Shown here: piece by piece, positions 19,800-27,251 of the stretch
Numbering within the stretch: position 1 is the stretch's first letter
Layout of the letters: each line of letters begins with the position of its first letter
Source of the DNA: Caenimonas sedimenti
GTDB taxonomy: Bacteria; Pseudomonadota; Gammaproteobacteria; Burkholderiales; Burkholderiaceae_C
Length of the DNA: 64,000 nt
Assembly (NCBI RefSeq): GCF_007833165.1
Contig: NZ_VOBQ01000004.1
Span: 434,001-498,000, forward strand
Direction: 5' to 3'
Notes under the pieces: model-generated
The model's input: the letters and a program-made list of their open reading frames with translations, nothing else
Database searches by the model: none
What the model was told of the DNA's origin: nothing
Translations under genes and position numbers: made by a program

Positions 19800-20762
19800 A
19801 TGAAGAAACTGGCCCATTGGTCCTGCGCCTTCGCCTCCGCGCTGGCGCTGCTTGCCACCACCCTGCCCGCCACCGCCCAGGTGCCGATGCAGAAAACCCA
19901 AGCGCCCGGCTTCCACCGCATGATGGTCGGCGACATCGAAGTGACCGTCATCTCCGATGGCACGATCCGCCTGCCGGTGCTGCAGCTGCTGCGCGGCGAC
20001 CGCGCGAAGATCGCCGATGCGCTCAAGCGCGGCTTCCTGGGCGAGCAGGTCGAGACGTCGGTGAACGCCTTCCTGATCAACACCGGCTCCAAGCTGGTGC
20101 TGGTGGACACCGGCGCCGGCCAACTGTTCGGGCCAACGGTGGGCCAGCTCGTCACCAACCTGCGCGCCGCCGGGTACACACCGGAGCAGGTCGACGAGAT
20201 CTACATCACGCACCTGCATGGCGATCACGTCGGCGGTGTCGTGGCCACCAACGCGCGTGTCTTCCCGAACGCAACGCTGCGCATGGACAAGCGAGAGTCG
20301 GACTTCTGGCTGAGCGAGGCCAACATGGCCGCCGCGCCGGAGGCGGCCAAGCAGTTCTTCCAGGGCGCCATGCTGACCACGAAGCCGTACCTCCAGGCCG
20401 GCAAGATGCGACCGTTCGAAGGCGCGACCGAGCTCGTCCCCGGCGTGCGGGCCGTGTCCACCTACGGGCACACGCCCGGCCACACGATCTACACCGTGGA
20501 GAGCAAGGGCGAGAAGCTGGTGCTGTGGGGCGACCTGATGCACGTGGCCGCGGTGCAGTTCGAGGACCCGAGCGTCGTCATCCAGTTCGATTCCGACAAC
20601 GCCGCGGCGATGCGGCAGCGCGTGGCGGCTTATGAAGAGGCTGCGAAGAATGGGTGGATGGTGGGGGCGGCGCATCTGTCGTTCCCTGGGGTGGGGAGGT
20701 TGCGCAGCAATGGGAGTGGGGGGTATACGTTCCTGCCGTTGAACTATTCGACGTTGAAGTAG
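19800..20762 (+). CDS. Secreted metallo-beta-lactamase-fold hydrolase
   Basis: This 320-residue protein has a signal peptide (SALALLATTLPATAQ) and a GAGGAACAAGACG leader before the ATG. The fold's metal motif THLHGDHVGG is intact. Further ligands are visible in TYGHTPGHTIY (His), LWGDLMHV (Asp) and GAAHLSFPG (His). These MBL-fold enzymes include lactonases, quorum-quenching enzymes and glyoxalase II relatives; the exact substrate cannot be told. It begins about 40 bases after the response regulator. The gene ends at the edge of the repeat- and cassette-containing island. Confidence 0.88.
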   Translation: MKKLAHWSCAFASALALLATTLPATAQVPMQKTQAPGFHRMMVGDIEVTVISDGTIRLPVLQLLRGDRAKIADALKRGFLGEQVETSVNAFLINTGSKLVLVDTGAGQLFGPTVGQLVTNLRAAGYTPEQVDEIYITHLHGDHVGGVVATNARVFPNATLRMDKRESDFWLSEANMAAAPEAAKQFFQGAMLTTKPYLQAGKMRPFEGATELVPGVRAVSTYGHTPGHTIYTVESKGEKLVLWGDLMHVAAVQFEDPSVVIQFDSDNAAAMRQRVAAYEEAAKNGWMVGAAHLSFPGVGRLRSNGSGGYTFLPLNYSTLK

Positions 20763-20786
20763 CCGCGCGAGCGTAAGCGAGCGTGT

Positions 20787-20865
20787 GTCATCCCCGCGGA
20801 GGCGGGGATCCAGAGCTTCCATCTTCCTTTTGCACGCCACCTTGGGTGGCGGCTTCGCTGCGATG
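20787..20865. repeat. REP-like dispersed repeat, left copy
   Basis: A palindromic core (TCATCCCCGCGGAGGCGGGGATC) is followed by CTTCCTTTTGCACGCCACCTTGGGTGGC and GGCTTCGCTGCGATG. The reverse complement closely matches a block at 22.24-22.39 kb, so two inverted copies flank the cassette island. The rest of 20763-21036 holds no gene that I can support. Confidence 0.75.
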
Positions 20866-21036
20866 TTCGCATGCGGCCCGATGGGCGGGGCATCAAACTG
20901 AGCATAGTCCGCTGCTGTCTTGACCGCCATTTTCGGCTGGGCGGCAGCAGTTTTCGAGGCCAGCATTGATCAACTCTGAGCCAGGTCAGAGCGTCAATCA
21001 AAGTGAAGCAAGCTCCGCGTTCGTGTTGACTAGCTT

Positions 21037-21045
21037 GTTAGCCGC
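21037..21045 (-). other. Candidate attC inverse-core (R'') after cassette A
   Basis: On the minus strand this reads GCGGCTAAC, 8 bases after the stop of the gene at 21054-21446. It is the exact reverse complement of the GTTAGCCGC that opens the same unit at 21456-21464, as expected for the R''/R' pair of an integron cassette. Downstream the rest of an attC fold is weak: a CTCTGA/TCAGAG hairpin and a GTTGATC are seen at about 20.97 kb, so this site may be decayed. Confidence 0.5.
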
Positions 21046-21053
21046 GCCGTGGC

Positions 21054-21446
21054 TCACCATGGAGGGCCCTCAAGCACTTGCGCTCCGTCGACGCACCACT
21101 CGAAGCCAAGGACCGGGCCTTTGATGAGAGTCGACTTCCGGCCGAGAATTTCACGAGCGCGAGCTGGGCGCTGCGGTTCTTCATCGTCATCCGGCGCGGC
21201 GAGTACCGCTTTCTCGGCCTCGTCGATGAGACACCAGTACTGCCAGAAGTCGTCGTAGATGTCGGCCGAGTAGTAGAGGGCTGCCTTCGCACACACCTTG
21301 CAACGCGCGAAAGCGACATTTTCGTGCTCGTATGGCCCCGTGAGGCGCTGCACTTCCTCGAACGGAGTGACTTCGGGCAGTTTCTTTGCTGGCTCGCACA
21401 TGCAGCCGGCACCCAGGGTGTCCTTGGACTTGGATAGGCCTAGCAT
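21054..21446 (-). CDS. Hypothetical protein, candidate gene-cassette product A
   Basis: This 130-residue protein has no recognised family. It starts 18 bases after a GTTAGCC core and stops 8 bases before the matching GGCTAAC, the tight packing typical of integron gene cassettes. It contains CMCEP near the N-terminus and CKVCAKAALYYSADIYDD in the middle, possibly a small metal-binding or disulfide motif, then an acidic patch (PDDDEEPQ) and a Trp-rich end. Third codon positions are less GC-biased than in neighbouring genes, which suggests transfer. The overlapping plus-strand frame was judged a shadow. Confidence 0.65.
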   Translation of the reverse strand: MLGLSKSKDTLGAGCMCEPAKKLPEVTPFEEVQRLTGPYEHENVAFARCKVCAKAALYYSADIYDDFWQYWCLIDEAEKAVLAAPDDDEEPQRPARAREILGRKSTLIKGPVLGFEWCVDGAQVLEGPPW

Positions 21447-21455
21447 TTGATTTCA

Positions 21456-21555
21456 GCGGCTAACGTAGAAGTGACCGGCGACCATGGATAGGCCAGAGCC
21501 GCGCAGCGGCGGGACGCCCTTGGGCGTCCGTGTCGACTGCCATGTTAAGTCTCAC
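21456..21555 (-). other. attC-like recombination site between the two cassettes
   Basis: On the minus strand the site begins with ACTTAAC (matches RYYYAAC) overlapping the TAA stop of the upstream gene and ends about 95 bases later with GTTAGCC (close to GTTRRRY) just before the next gene. The arms pair imperfectly. GGCAGTCGACACGG opposes the complement of CCGGTCACTTC with one extra base in the first arm, like the extrahelical base of attC L'' boxes. The interior holds a strong GGACGCCC/GGGCGTCC hairpin. Size and layout fit attC sites; no integrase lies in the window. Confidence 0.6.
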
Positions 21556-21976
21556 TTAGAGCTGCCGAGATGAAGTCTTTGGCCGCCCCGACTCTCTCCG
21601 GAACGCCCTCGACACGGAACTTGCGAAATAGCCCCTTGGGGACATATCGCTGTGCCCAGACCTCGCCCTGCTCGCTCCCACGTTGACAGGCCATCACGAC
21701 AATTGCATCCCACTTCTTTCCATCCGCAAGAGTGATACGACTATCGATGGCGAGTGCACAGCGGATGGCTTCCGGGGCCTGGGCTTTGATTACCTGGCAT
21801 GCCAGCTCCATGGGATCCTCACCACGCTCGTTGAACAGGATCATCAACTTGCCGGTATCGTCCAATAAGAGAGGGTGTAGCGGACTGCCGGCGGCTTCGA
21901 CCTGGGTCACGCCCTGATCAAGCGCGCGCTCGACCAACTGGGCCAACGTCAGAGGAAGATTGGTGTTTGCAGACAT
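21545..21976 (-). CDS. Hypothetical protein, candidate gene-cassette product B
   Basis: This 143-residue soluble-looking protein of unknown family starts at MSANTNLPLTLAQLVERAL. It is bracketed by GTTAAACCTCAC 13 bases before the ATG and by the near-reverse complement GTGAGACTTAAC at its stop codon, the arrangement of an integron cassette. Codon usage is atypical for the window (TTA, AGA and CTA codons occur). The sequence has a mixed alpha/beta pattern (WDAIVVMACQRGSEQ, EVWAQRYVPKGLFRKFRVEG) and no signal peptide or membrane segment. No function is proposed. Confidence 0.7.
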   Translation of the reverse strand: MSANTNLPLTLAQLVERALDQGVTQVEAAGSPLHPLLLDDTGKLMILFNERGEDPMELACQVIKAQAPEAIRCALAIDSRITLADGKKWDAIVVMACQRGSEQGEVWAQRYVPKGLFRKFRVEGVPERVGAAKDFISAALSET

Positions 21977-21988
21977 GGCCTCTCCGCC

Positions 21989-22000
21989 GTGAGGTTTAAC
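21989..22000 (-). other. Recombination core opening cassette B
   Basis: On the minus strand this reads GTTAAACCTCAC, a perfect GTTRRRY core followed by CTCAC. It matches the complement of the site at the far end of the same unit (21544-21555) in 10 of 12 positions. Confidence 0.55.
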
Positions 22001-22236
22001 GTCATCTAGACCGCGAAAGAACCGACCACGAGTGGCCACAACGTTCCGTAGGTAGAGTCTTGTGGATAGATGTGGATTCCATATCTATCCATTCGCGAAT
22101 GTCGACATCCAGCCATTTTGCAGCACCCCGGCGCCCGTCGCGACCCCCTTCCGAGTGATACAACCTCGCCCCCTTCGCCCCATCCCCCACGCGCCCGCGG
22201 CGATTTCAGTTCCTGCGGTACCGGCCTCAGGCCGCA

Positions 22237-22430
22237 CATCGCAGCGAAGCCGGAGCGAGCCGCAGGCGTAGCACAGGCCGCCACAGTATGAGCTGCGGGT
22301 GGGTGGGGGATGGGGCGAAGGTGCCAACTAAGGTGGCGCGCAAAAGGAAGTCTGGGAACCTCTGGATCCCAGCCTTCGCTGGGATGACAGCCATTCTTTC
22401 CCTCGCCTCCGCCTTCGCGGGGATGACGAC
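22237..22430. repeat. REP-like dispersed repeat, right copy
   Basis: CATCGCAGCGAAGCC at 22237 and AAGGTGGCGCGCAAAAGGAAG with CTCTGGATCCC and GGGATGAC at 22330-22389 repeat, in inverse orientation, the copy at 20787-20865. A further half element (CGCCTTCGCGGGGATGAC) follows at about 22410. Confidence 0.7.
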
Positions 22431-22434
22431 AGAC

Positions 22435-22462
22435 AAAAAAAGGGCCGCGCAAGCGGCCCTTC
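22435..22462 (-). terminator. Rho-independent terminator of the BMP transporter operon
   Basis: On the minus strand AGGGCCGC and GCGGCCCT form an 8-base GC stem with a four-base loop, followed by seven T residues. It lies 20 bases after the stop of the receptor gene. Confidence 0.85.
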
Positions 22463-22480
22463 GTCATGCGCGCGAAGCGC

Positions 22481-23650
22481 TTACTTCTTGTCCCCGCCCG
22501 GCACCTTCCCCTCCACGCCCTTGACGTAGAAGTTGATGCCGCCCAGGAACTTGTCGTCGGCGACGGCGTCCTTGGCCAGGACTTCCTTGCCGGTGTTGTT
22601 GGCGATCGGGCCCTTCCAGATGTTGAAGGTGCCATCCTTCAGGCCGGCCTTGATCTCGTCGATGCGCTTCTTGGTGTCGTCCGGCACGTCGGCGGCCACC
22701 GAGACCATGTCGATCGCGCCTTCCTTCACGCCCCACCAGCTCTGGCCGGTCGTCCACTTGCCTTCCAGCGCTTCGCGCGTGGCCTTGATGTAGTACGGCG
22801 CCCAGTTGATGATGGCGGAACCCAGGTGCGCCTTCGGGCCGTAGGCCGTCATGTCGCTGTCCCAGCCGAAGGCGCGCTTGCCCATCTTCTCCGCCGTCTG
22901 CAGCACGGCCGACGAGTCGGTGTTCTGCATCAGCACGTCGGCGCCGCCGTTGATGAGGGCCGTGGCCGCTTCGGTTTCCTTTGGCGGATTGAACCAGTCG
23001 CCGACCCACACGACCTTGGTCTTGATCTTCGGGTTCACCGACTGCGCGCCCAGCGTGAAGCTGTTGATGTTGCGCACGACTTCGGGAATCGGGATCGAGC
23101 CCACCACGCCGAGCGTGTTGGTCTTGGTCATCTTGCCGGCGATCACGCCGGCCATGTACGCGCCTTCGTAGGTGCGGCTGTCGTAGGTGCGCAGGTTCTC
23201 GGAGGTCTTGTAGCCGGTGGCGTGCTCGAACTTCACGTCCTTGCTGTCGCCGGCCACTTTCAGCATCGGCTCCATGTAGCCGAAGGTCGTGCCGAAGATC
23301 AGCTTGTTGCCCTGGCCCACCATGTCGCGGATCACGCGCTCGGCGTCGGCCGACTCGGGCACCTTCTCGACGAAGCTGGTGACGATCTTGTCGCCGAATT
23401 CCTTCTCGATCGCCTTGCGGCCGTTGTCGTGGGCGAAGGTCCAGCCGCCGTCACCCACCGGGCCGACATAGGCGAAAGCGATCTTCAGCGGCGCCGGCTT
23501 GGGCGCGGGCGCTGGGGCGGCCACGGGCGTGGGAGCCGGGGCAGCCGCGGGGGCCGGCGGCGGTTCCTGCTTGCCGCAGGCCGCCAGGCCGGCGACCGCG
23601 GCGGTCAGGGCTGCGACGCGGATCAGCGAGCGTTTCTTCAGGTCGGTCAT
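22481..23650 (-). CDS. BMP-family ABC transporter substrate-binding lipoprotein
   Basis: This 389-residue receptor is the first component of a purine/nucleoside-type ABC importer. A lipobox (AAVAGLAACGKQ) and a Pro-Ala linker precede the Bmp domain (IAFAYVGPVGDGGWTFAHDN, LIFGTTFGYMEPMLKVA, VVGSIPIPEVVRNIN). The start at 23650 (MTDLKKRSLIRV) gives a proper lipoprotein signal. The two permease genes and the ATPase lie upstream on the same strand. It is paralogous to the receptor at 7.1-8.2 kb. Location beside xdhAB suggests uptake of purines or nucleosides. Confidence 0.94.
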   Translation of the reverse strand: MTDLKKRSLIRVAALTAAVAGLAACGKQEPPPAPAAAPAPTPVAAPAPAPKPAPLKIAFAYVGPVGDGGWTFAHDNGRKAIEKEFGDKIVTSFVEKVPESADAERVIRDMVGQGNKLIFGTTFGYMEPMLKVAGDSKDVKFEHATGYKTSENLRTYDSRTYEGAYMAGVIAGKMTKTNTLGVVGSIPIPEVVRNINSFTLGAQSVNPKIKTKVVWVGDWFNPPKETEAATALINGGADVLMQNTDSSAVLQTAEKMGKRAFGWDSDMTAYGPKAHLGSAIINWAPYYIKATREALEGKWTTGQSWWGVKEGAIDMVSVAADVPDDTKKRIDEIKAGLKDGTFNIWKGPIANNTGKEVLAKDAVADDKFLGGINFYVKGVEGKVPGGDKK

Positions 23651-23696
23651 GGAGGATTCCTTCTGTCGGGAAGTGGAGGTGGCGGAAAAAAGGGAA

Positions 23697-24617
23697 TTAT
23701 GTCCCCGGATAGAAAGGCTTTCCAAGCGAGGCCGGCATGTTGACCCGGATCCAGGCGGGATTGCGGGAGATCAGCGCCAGCACCACGATGGTGGCGACGT
23801 AAGGCAGCATGTTGAGGAATTCGCTGGGCACATCGACGCCGGTGCCCTGCAGGTGGAACTGCAGCATGGTGACGCCGCCGAACAGGTAAGCCCCCAGCAG
23901 CACGCGCGCCGGCCGCCAGGTGGCGAAGGTGGTGAGCGCCAGGGCGATCCAGCCCTTGCCGGCCACCATGCCCTCGACCCAGAGCGGCGTGTAGACGATG
24001 GCCAGGTAGGCGCCCGACAGGCCGCACAGGGCGCCGCCGGCAACGACGGCCAGCAGCCGGATGCGCCGCACCGGGTAGCCGAGCGCATGGGCGGATTCCG
24101 GGGATTCACCCACCGAGCGCAGGACCAGCCCCGCGCGCGTCCGGTACAGGAACCAGATCAGCCCGGCCACCGCCGCGATCGTCAGATAGACGATGGGGTG
24201 CTGTCGGAACAGCGCCGGGCCCACGAGGGGGATGTCGCCCAGCACCGGGAAGGCATAGCTCGCCCGCTCCGGCAGCTTCTCCTGCACGTACTTGATGCCG
24301 GCGAATGCGGAGAAGCCGGCGCCGAACAGGCTGAGCGCCAGGCCCGTGGCGTACTGGTTGGTGTTCAGCCAGATCACCAGCAGGCCGAAGATCGCCGCCA
24401 GCAGCGCGCCGGCGCCCATGCCAGCCGCGAACCCGACCCAGTCACTGCCGGAGTGGATGACGGCCGCAAAACCGGCGATGGCGGAGCACAGCATGATGCC
24501 CTCCGCGCCCAGGTTGACGATGCCGGCCTTTTCGTTGATCAGCAAGCCCAAAGCGGCGAGCGCGAGGACGGTGCCCGCGTTGAGCGTGGAGGCGAAGAGG
24601 AGTGCGTAGGATTCCAT
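23697..24617 (-). CDS. ABC transporter permease (BMP/purine type)
   Basis: This 306-residue membrane protein has about eight to nine hydrophobic segments and the BPD_transp_2 signature (LALAALGLLINEKAGIVNLGAEGIML, given here in parts: LINEKAGIVN and LGAEGIM). The cytoplasmic loop RSVGESPESAHALGYPVRRI should contact the ATPase. Its ATG shares a base with the stop of the preceding permease gene (TGATG), so the pair is translationally coupled. It is the partner of the 357-residue permease in a NupABC-like importer. Confidence 0.94.
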   Translation of the reverse strand: MESYALLFASTLNAGTVLALAALGLLINEKAGIVNLGAEGIMLCSAIAGFAAVIHSGSDWVGFAAGMGAGALLAAIFGLLVIWLNTNQYATGLALSLFGAGFSAFAGIKYVQEKLPERASYAFPVLGDIPLVGPALFRQHPIVYLTIAAVAGLIWFLYRTRAGLVLRSVGESPESAHALGYPVRRIRLLAVVAGGALCGLSGAYLAIVYTPLWVEGMVAGKGWIALALTTFATWRPARVLLGAYLFGGVTMLQFHLQGTGVDVPSEFLNMLPYVATIVVLALISRNPAWIRVNMPASLGKPFYPGT

Positions 24618-25690
24618 CAGGCGCTCCTGGCTCCGCGCAGCATGAACCGGATGCGGTACGCCATGAGCGTGTCGCAGGCCAGCAAGGTGAAGAGCAGCAG
24701 CCCCTGGAACACACCCGTCAGCGATTTCGGCAGACCCAGGCGCGACTGGGCGAGTTCACCGCCGATGTAGAACATGCTCATGAGGATCGCCGAGAAGATC
24801 ATGCCGACCGGGTGCAGCCGGCCGACGAAGGCCACGATGATGGCGGCGAAGCCGTAGCCCGCCGGTACGTAGGGCGTCAACTGGCCGATCGGACCGGCAA
24901 CCTCCAGCCCGCCCGCCAGACCGGCCGCCCCGCCGGAGATCAGCAGCGCCGTCCACAAGGCCCGGCGCGACGAGAAGCCCGCATAGCGCGCCGCCGCCGG
25001 CGCCAGCCCGCCCACCTGCTGCGCGAATCCGGCACGGGTGCGGAACAGGTAGATCCAGAGCGCGCCCGCGGCGAGCAAGGCGAGCACCAGCCCGATGGTC
25101 ACCCGCGAGCCCTTCATCAGCTTGGGCACCTGCGTCACCGCTTCGAAGGTCTTGGTCTGCGGGAAGTTGTAGCCGCCCGGGTCCTTCCAGGGCCCGAACA
25201 CCATGTAGTTGAGGATCAGCGTGGCCACGTACACCAGCATCAGGCTGACCAGGATCTCGTTGGCGTTGAACTTGTCACGCAGCAGCGCGGTGAGCCCGGC
25301 CCAGGCCATGCCGCCCAGGATCCCGGCGAACAGGATCGCCACCACGATGAACCGGCTGGTGTCCTTGCCCGCCAGCAGCGCCACCCCACCGGCGGCCAGC
25401 GCGCCGATCACGAACTGGCCCTCGGCGCCGATGTTCCAGACGTTGGAACGGAAGCACACGGCCAGCCCCAGCGCGATCAGCAGCAGCGGCGTGGCTTTCA
25501 CCATCAGCTCGCCCAGGCGGTAGGGCGAGCTGATCGGCTCCCAGAAGAAGATCTGCAGGCCCTTGACCGGGTCCTTGCCCAAGGCGGCGAAGAGGATGGT
25601 GCCGAGGACGACCGTGATGACCAGGGCGAGCAGCGGCGAGGCGATGCTCCAGAACTGCGAGGCTTGCGGGCGTGGCTCGAGCTTAAGCAT
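24617..25690 (-). CDS. ABC transporter permease (BMP/purine type)
   Basis: This 357-residue integral membrane protein is the second permease. Landmarks are GELMVKATPLLLIALGLAV, FRSNVWNIGAEGQFVIGAL and VGGLAPAAARYAGFSSRRAL, the last being the coupling-helix region. About ten hydrophobic stretches span the chain. The gene overlaps the end of the ATPase gene by 8 bases and the start of the other permease by 1 base, so all three are co-transcribed. Confidence 0.94.
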   Translation of the reverse strand: MLKLEPRPQASQFWSIASPLLALVITVVLGTILFAALGKDPVKGLQIFFWEPISSPYRLGELMVKATPLLLIALGLAVCFRSNVWNIGAEGQFVIGALAAGGVALLAGKDTSRFIVVAILFAGILGGMAWAGLTALLRDKFNANEILVSLMLVYVATLILNYMVFGPWKDPGGYNFPQTKTFEAVTQVPKLMKGSRVTIGLVLALLAAGALWIYLFRTRAGFAQQVGGLAPAAARYAGFSSRRALWTALLISGGAAGLAGGLEVAGPIGQLTPYVPAGYGFAAIIVAFVGRLHPVGMIFSAILMSMFYIGGELAQSRLGLPKSLTGVFQGLLLFTLLACDTLMAYRIRFMLRGARSA

Positions 25691-27251
25691 GCTGGTCTTG
25701 CTCCCTCTCCCTCTGGGAAAGGGCTGGGGTGAGGGCTGGCGGCTTGTCGTGATCTGTGCCCCACAGCCCGCTCATCCATTCCCCGATCTGCGGCACGGTC
25801 GCTTTCGCCCTGTCCACCGACGGCGACAGCCGCCCCTTGGCGACCACATGCAGCCGATCGCAGACCTCGAACAGTTCCTCCAGCTCCTCGCTGACCACCA
25901 GCACCGCGCAGCCGGCGTCCCGTAAGGCGAGGATCGCGCCGCGGATCTGCGCGGCGGCGCCCACGTCCACCCCCCAGGTCGGCTGCGAAATGATCAGCAG
26001 CTTGGGGTTGGCATCGATCTCGCGGCCCACGATGAACTTCTGCAGGTTGCCGCCAGAGAGCGACTTGGCGGCCGCGTTCGGGCCGCCGGCCTTGACGTTG
26101 AAGCGGGCGATGATGCTCTCGGCCTGCGCCCGCAAATCCTTCACGCGGATCCAGCCGCCGCGGCCGACCGCATCGCCGCGCGTCAGCAGCAGGTTGTGCG
26201 CGAGGCCCAGGGTGGGCACCGCGCCGCGCCCCAGCCGCTCCTCCGGCACGAAGTGCAGGCCGCGCGCGCGGCGTGCGGTGGGACCGAGCTTGCCCACGGG
26301 CTGCGCATCGACCTGGATCATGTCCGCGGCCGCGCGCGTGTCTTCGCCCGAGAGCGCGTAGAGCAACTCGCGCTGGCCGTTGCCGGAGACGCCGGCGATG
26401 CCCACCACCTCGCCCGCGCGCACATCCAGCGAGACGGCGTCGAGGTCGACCCCGAACTGGTCTTCGCGCGGCAAGGTGAGGGCCTGCACGCGCAGCACCA
26501 CCTCGCCCGGGGTGCGCTCGCGGTGTTCCAGCGCCGGCGGTTCGGCACCGATCATCAGGCGCGACAGCGACGCATTGCTTTCCTGGCGTGGATCGCAGAC
26601 CCCGGTGACCTTGCCGCCACGCAGCACGGTGCAGGCCGTGCACAGCTCACGGATCTCGTGCAGCTTGTGGCTGATGTAGAGGATGCTGCAGCCCTCGGCC
26701 GCCAGCATCTTCAGCACCACGAAGAGTTTTTCGACCGCCTGCGGCGTCAGCACCGAGGTTGGTTCGTCGAGGATCAGCAGCTTGGGGTTGGTGAGCAGCG
26801 CGCGGATGATCTCGACGCGCTGCATCTCGCCCACCGACAGCGTGTGCACGGGGCGCGACGGGTCGACGTCGAGGCCGTACTCCCGCGCTTTCGCGGTGAT
26901 GCTCTGCGTCACCTGCGCCAGCGTGAGGCTCTTGTCCAGCCCCAGCCAGACGTTCTCGGCCACGGTGAGCGTGTCGAACAGGCTGAAGTGCTGGAACACC
27001 ATGCTGATGCCCAGCGCGCGCGCCTCCTGCGGATTGCGGATGTGCACCGGCTGGCCGTTGAACAGCACGCTGCCCTCGTCGGGCTTGACGGTGCCGTAGA
27101 TGATCTTCATCAGCGTGGACTTGCCGGCGCCGTTCTCGCCCAGCACGGCGTGCGTCTCCCCGGGCTGCACCGTCAATGAGACGTCGCCGTTGGCCACGAC
27201 GGCGGGATAGCGCTTGGTGATGTGCGCCAGCTGCAGGCGGGGGGCGCTCAT
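25683..27251 (-). CDS. ABC transporter ATP-binding protein (tandem nucleotide-binding domains)
   Basis: This 522-residue cytosolic ATPase has two ABC domains, as is usual for BMP/nucleoside and sugar importers. Domain 1 shows Walker A GENGAGKSTLMK, signature LSVGEMQRVEI and Walker B LLILDEPTSVL. Domain 2 shows GVSGNGQREL as a variant Walker A, LSGGNLQKFI and the region ISQPTWGVD, the degenerate second site common in this class. The last residues (ALTPALSQREREQDQHA) are encoded by a dispersed repeat rather than by family sequence. It overlaps the LysR gene by 4 bases. Confidence 0.94.
   Translation of the reverse strand: MSAPRLQLAHITKRYPAVVANGDVSLTVQPGETHAVLGENGAGKSTLMKIIYGTVKPDEGSVLFNGQPVHIRNPQEARALGISMVFQHFSLFDTLTVAENVWLGLDKSLTLAQVTQSITAKAREYGLDVDPSRPVHTLSVGEMQRVEIIRALLTNPKLLILDEPTSVLTPQAVEKLFVVLKMLAAEGCSILYISHKLHEIRELCTACTVLRGGKVTGVCDPRQESNASLSRLMIGAEPPALEHRERTPGEVVLRVQALTLPREDQFGVDLDAVSLDVRAGEVVGIAGVSGNGQRELLYALSGEDTRAAADMIQVDAQPVGKLGPTARRARGLHFVPEERLGRGAVPTLGLAHNLLLTRGDAVGRGGWIRVKDLRAQAESIIARFNVKAGGPNAAAKSLSGGNLQKFIVGREIDANPKLLIISQPTWGVDVGAAAQIRGAILALRDAGCAVLVVSEELEELFEVCDRLHVVAKGRLSPSVDRAKATVPQIGEWMSGLWGTDHDKPPALTPALSQREREQDQHA
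25701..25738. repeat. Dispersed intergenic repeat inside the ATPase 3' end
   Basis: CCCTCTCCCTCTGGGAAAGG followed by GCTGGGGTGAGGG is a well-known type of proteobacterial repeat that translates as LTPALSQRERE. Here it lies within the coding frame and supplies the C-terminus of the ATPase. Confidence 0.65.

Larger units (their letters stand above)
22001..22480. other. Gene-free region with inverted repeats
   Basis: I see no coding sequence here. It holds a 19-base perfect inverted repeat, CCTTCGCCCCATCCCCCAC at 22172-22190 and its complement at about 22303-22321. It also holds the right copy of the dispersed REP-like repeat and the terminator of the downstream transporter operon. Frames on either strand are short and show no coding bias. 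Confidence 0.6.

Noticed and set aside
20944..21036. Full attC site downstream of cassette A
   Set aside because: Only the first core (GCGGCTAAC) is clear; the rest does not pair convincingly, so I report the core alone.
21078..21437. Plus-strand frame of 119 residues over cassette gene A
   Set aside because: The minus-strand frame is placed properly relative to both recombination cores; the plus frame ends against the wrong core.
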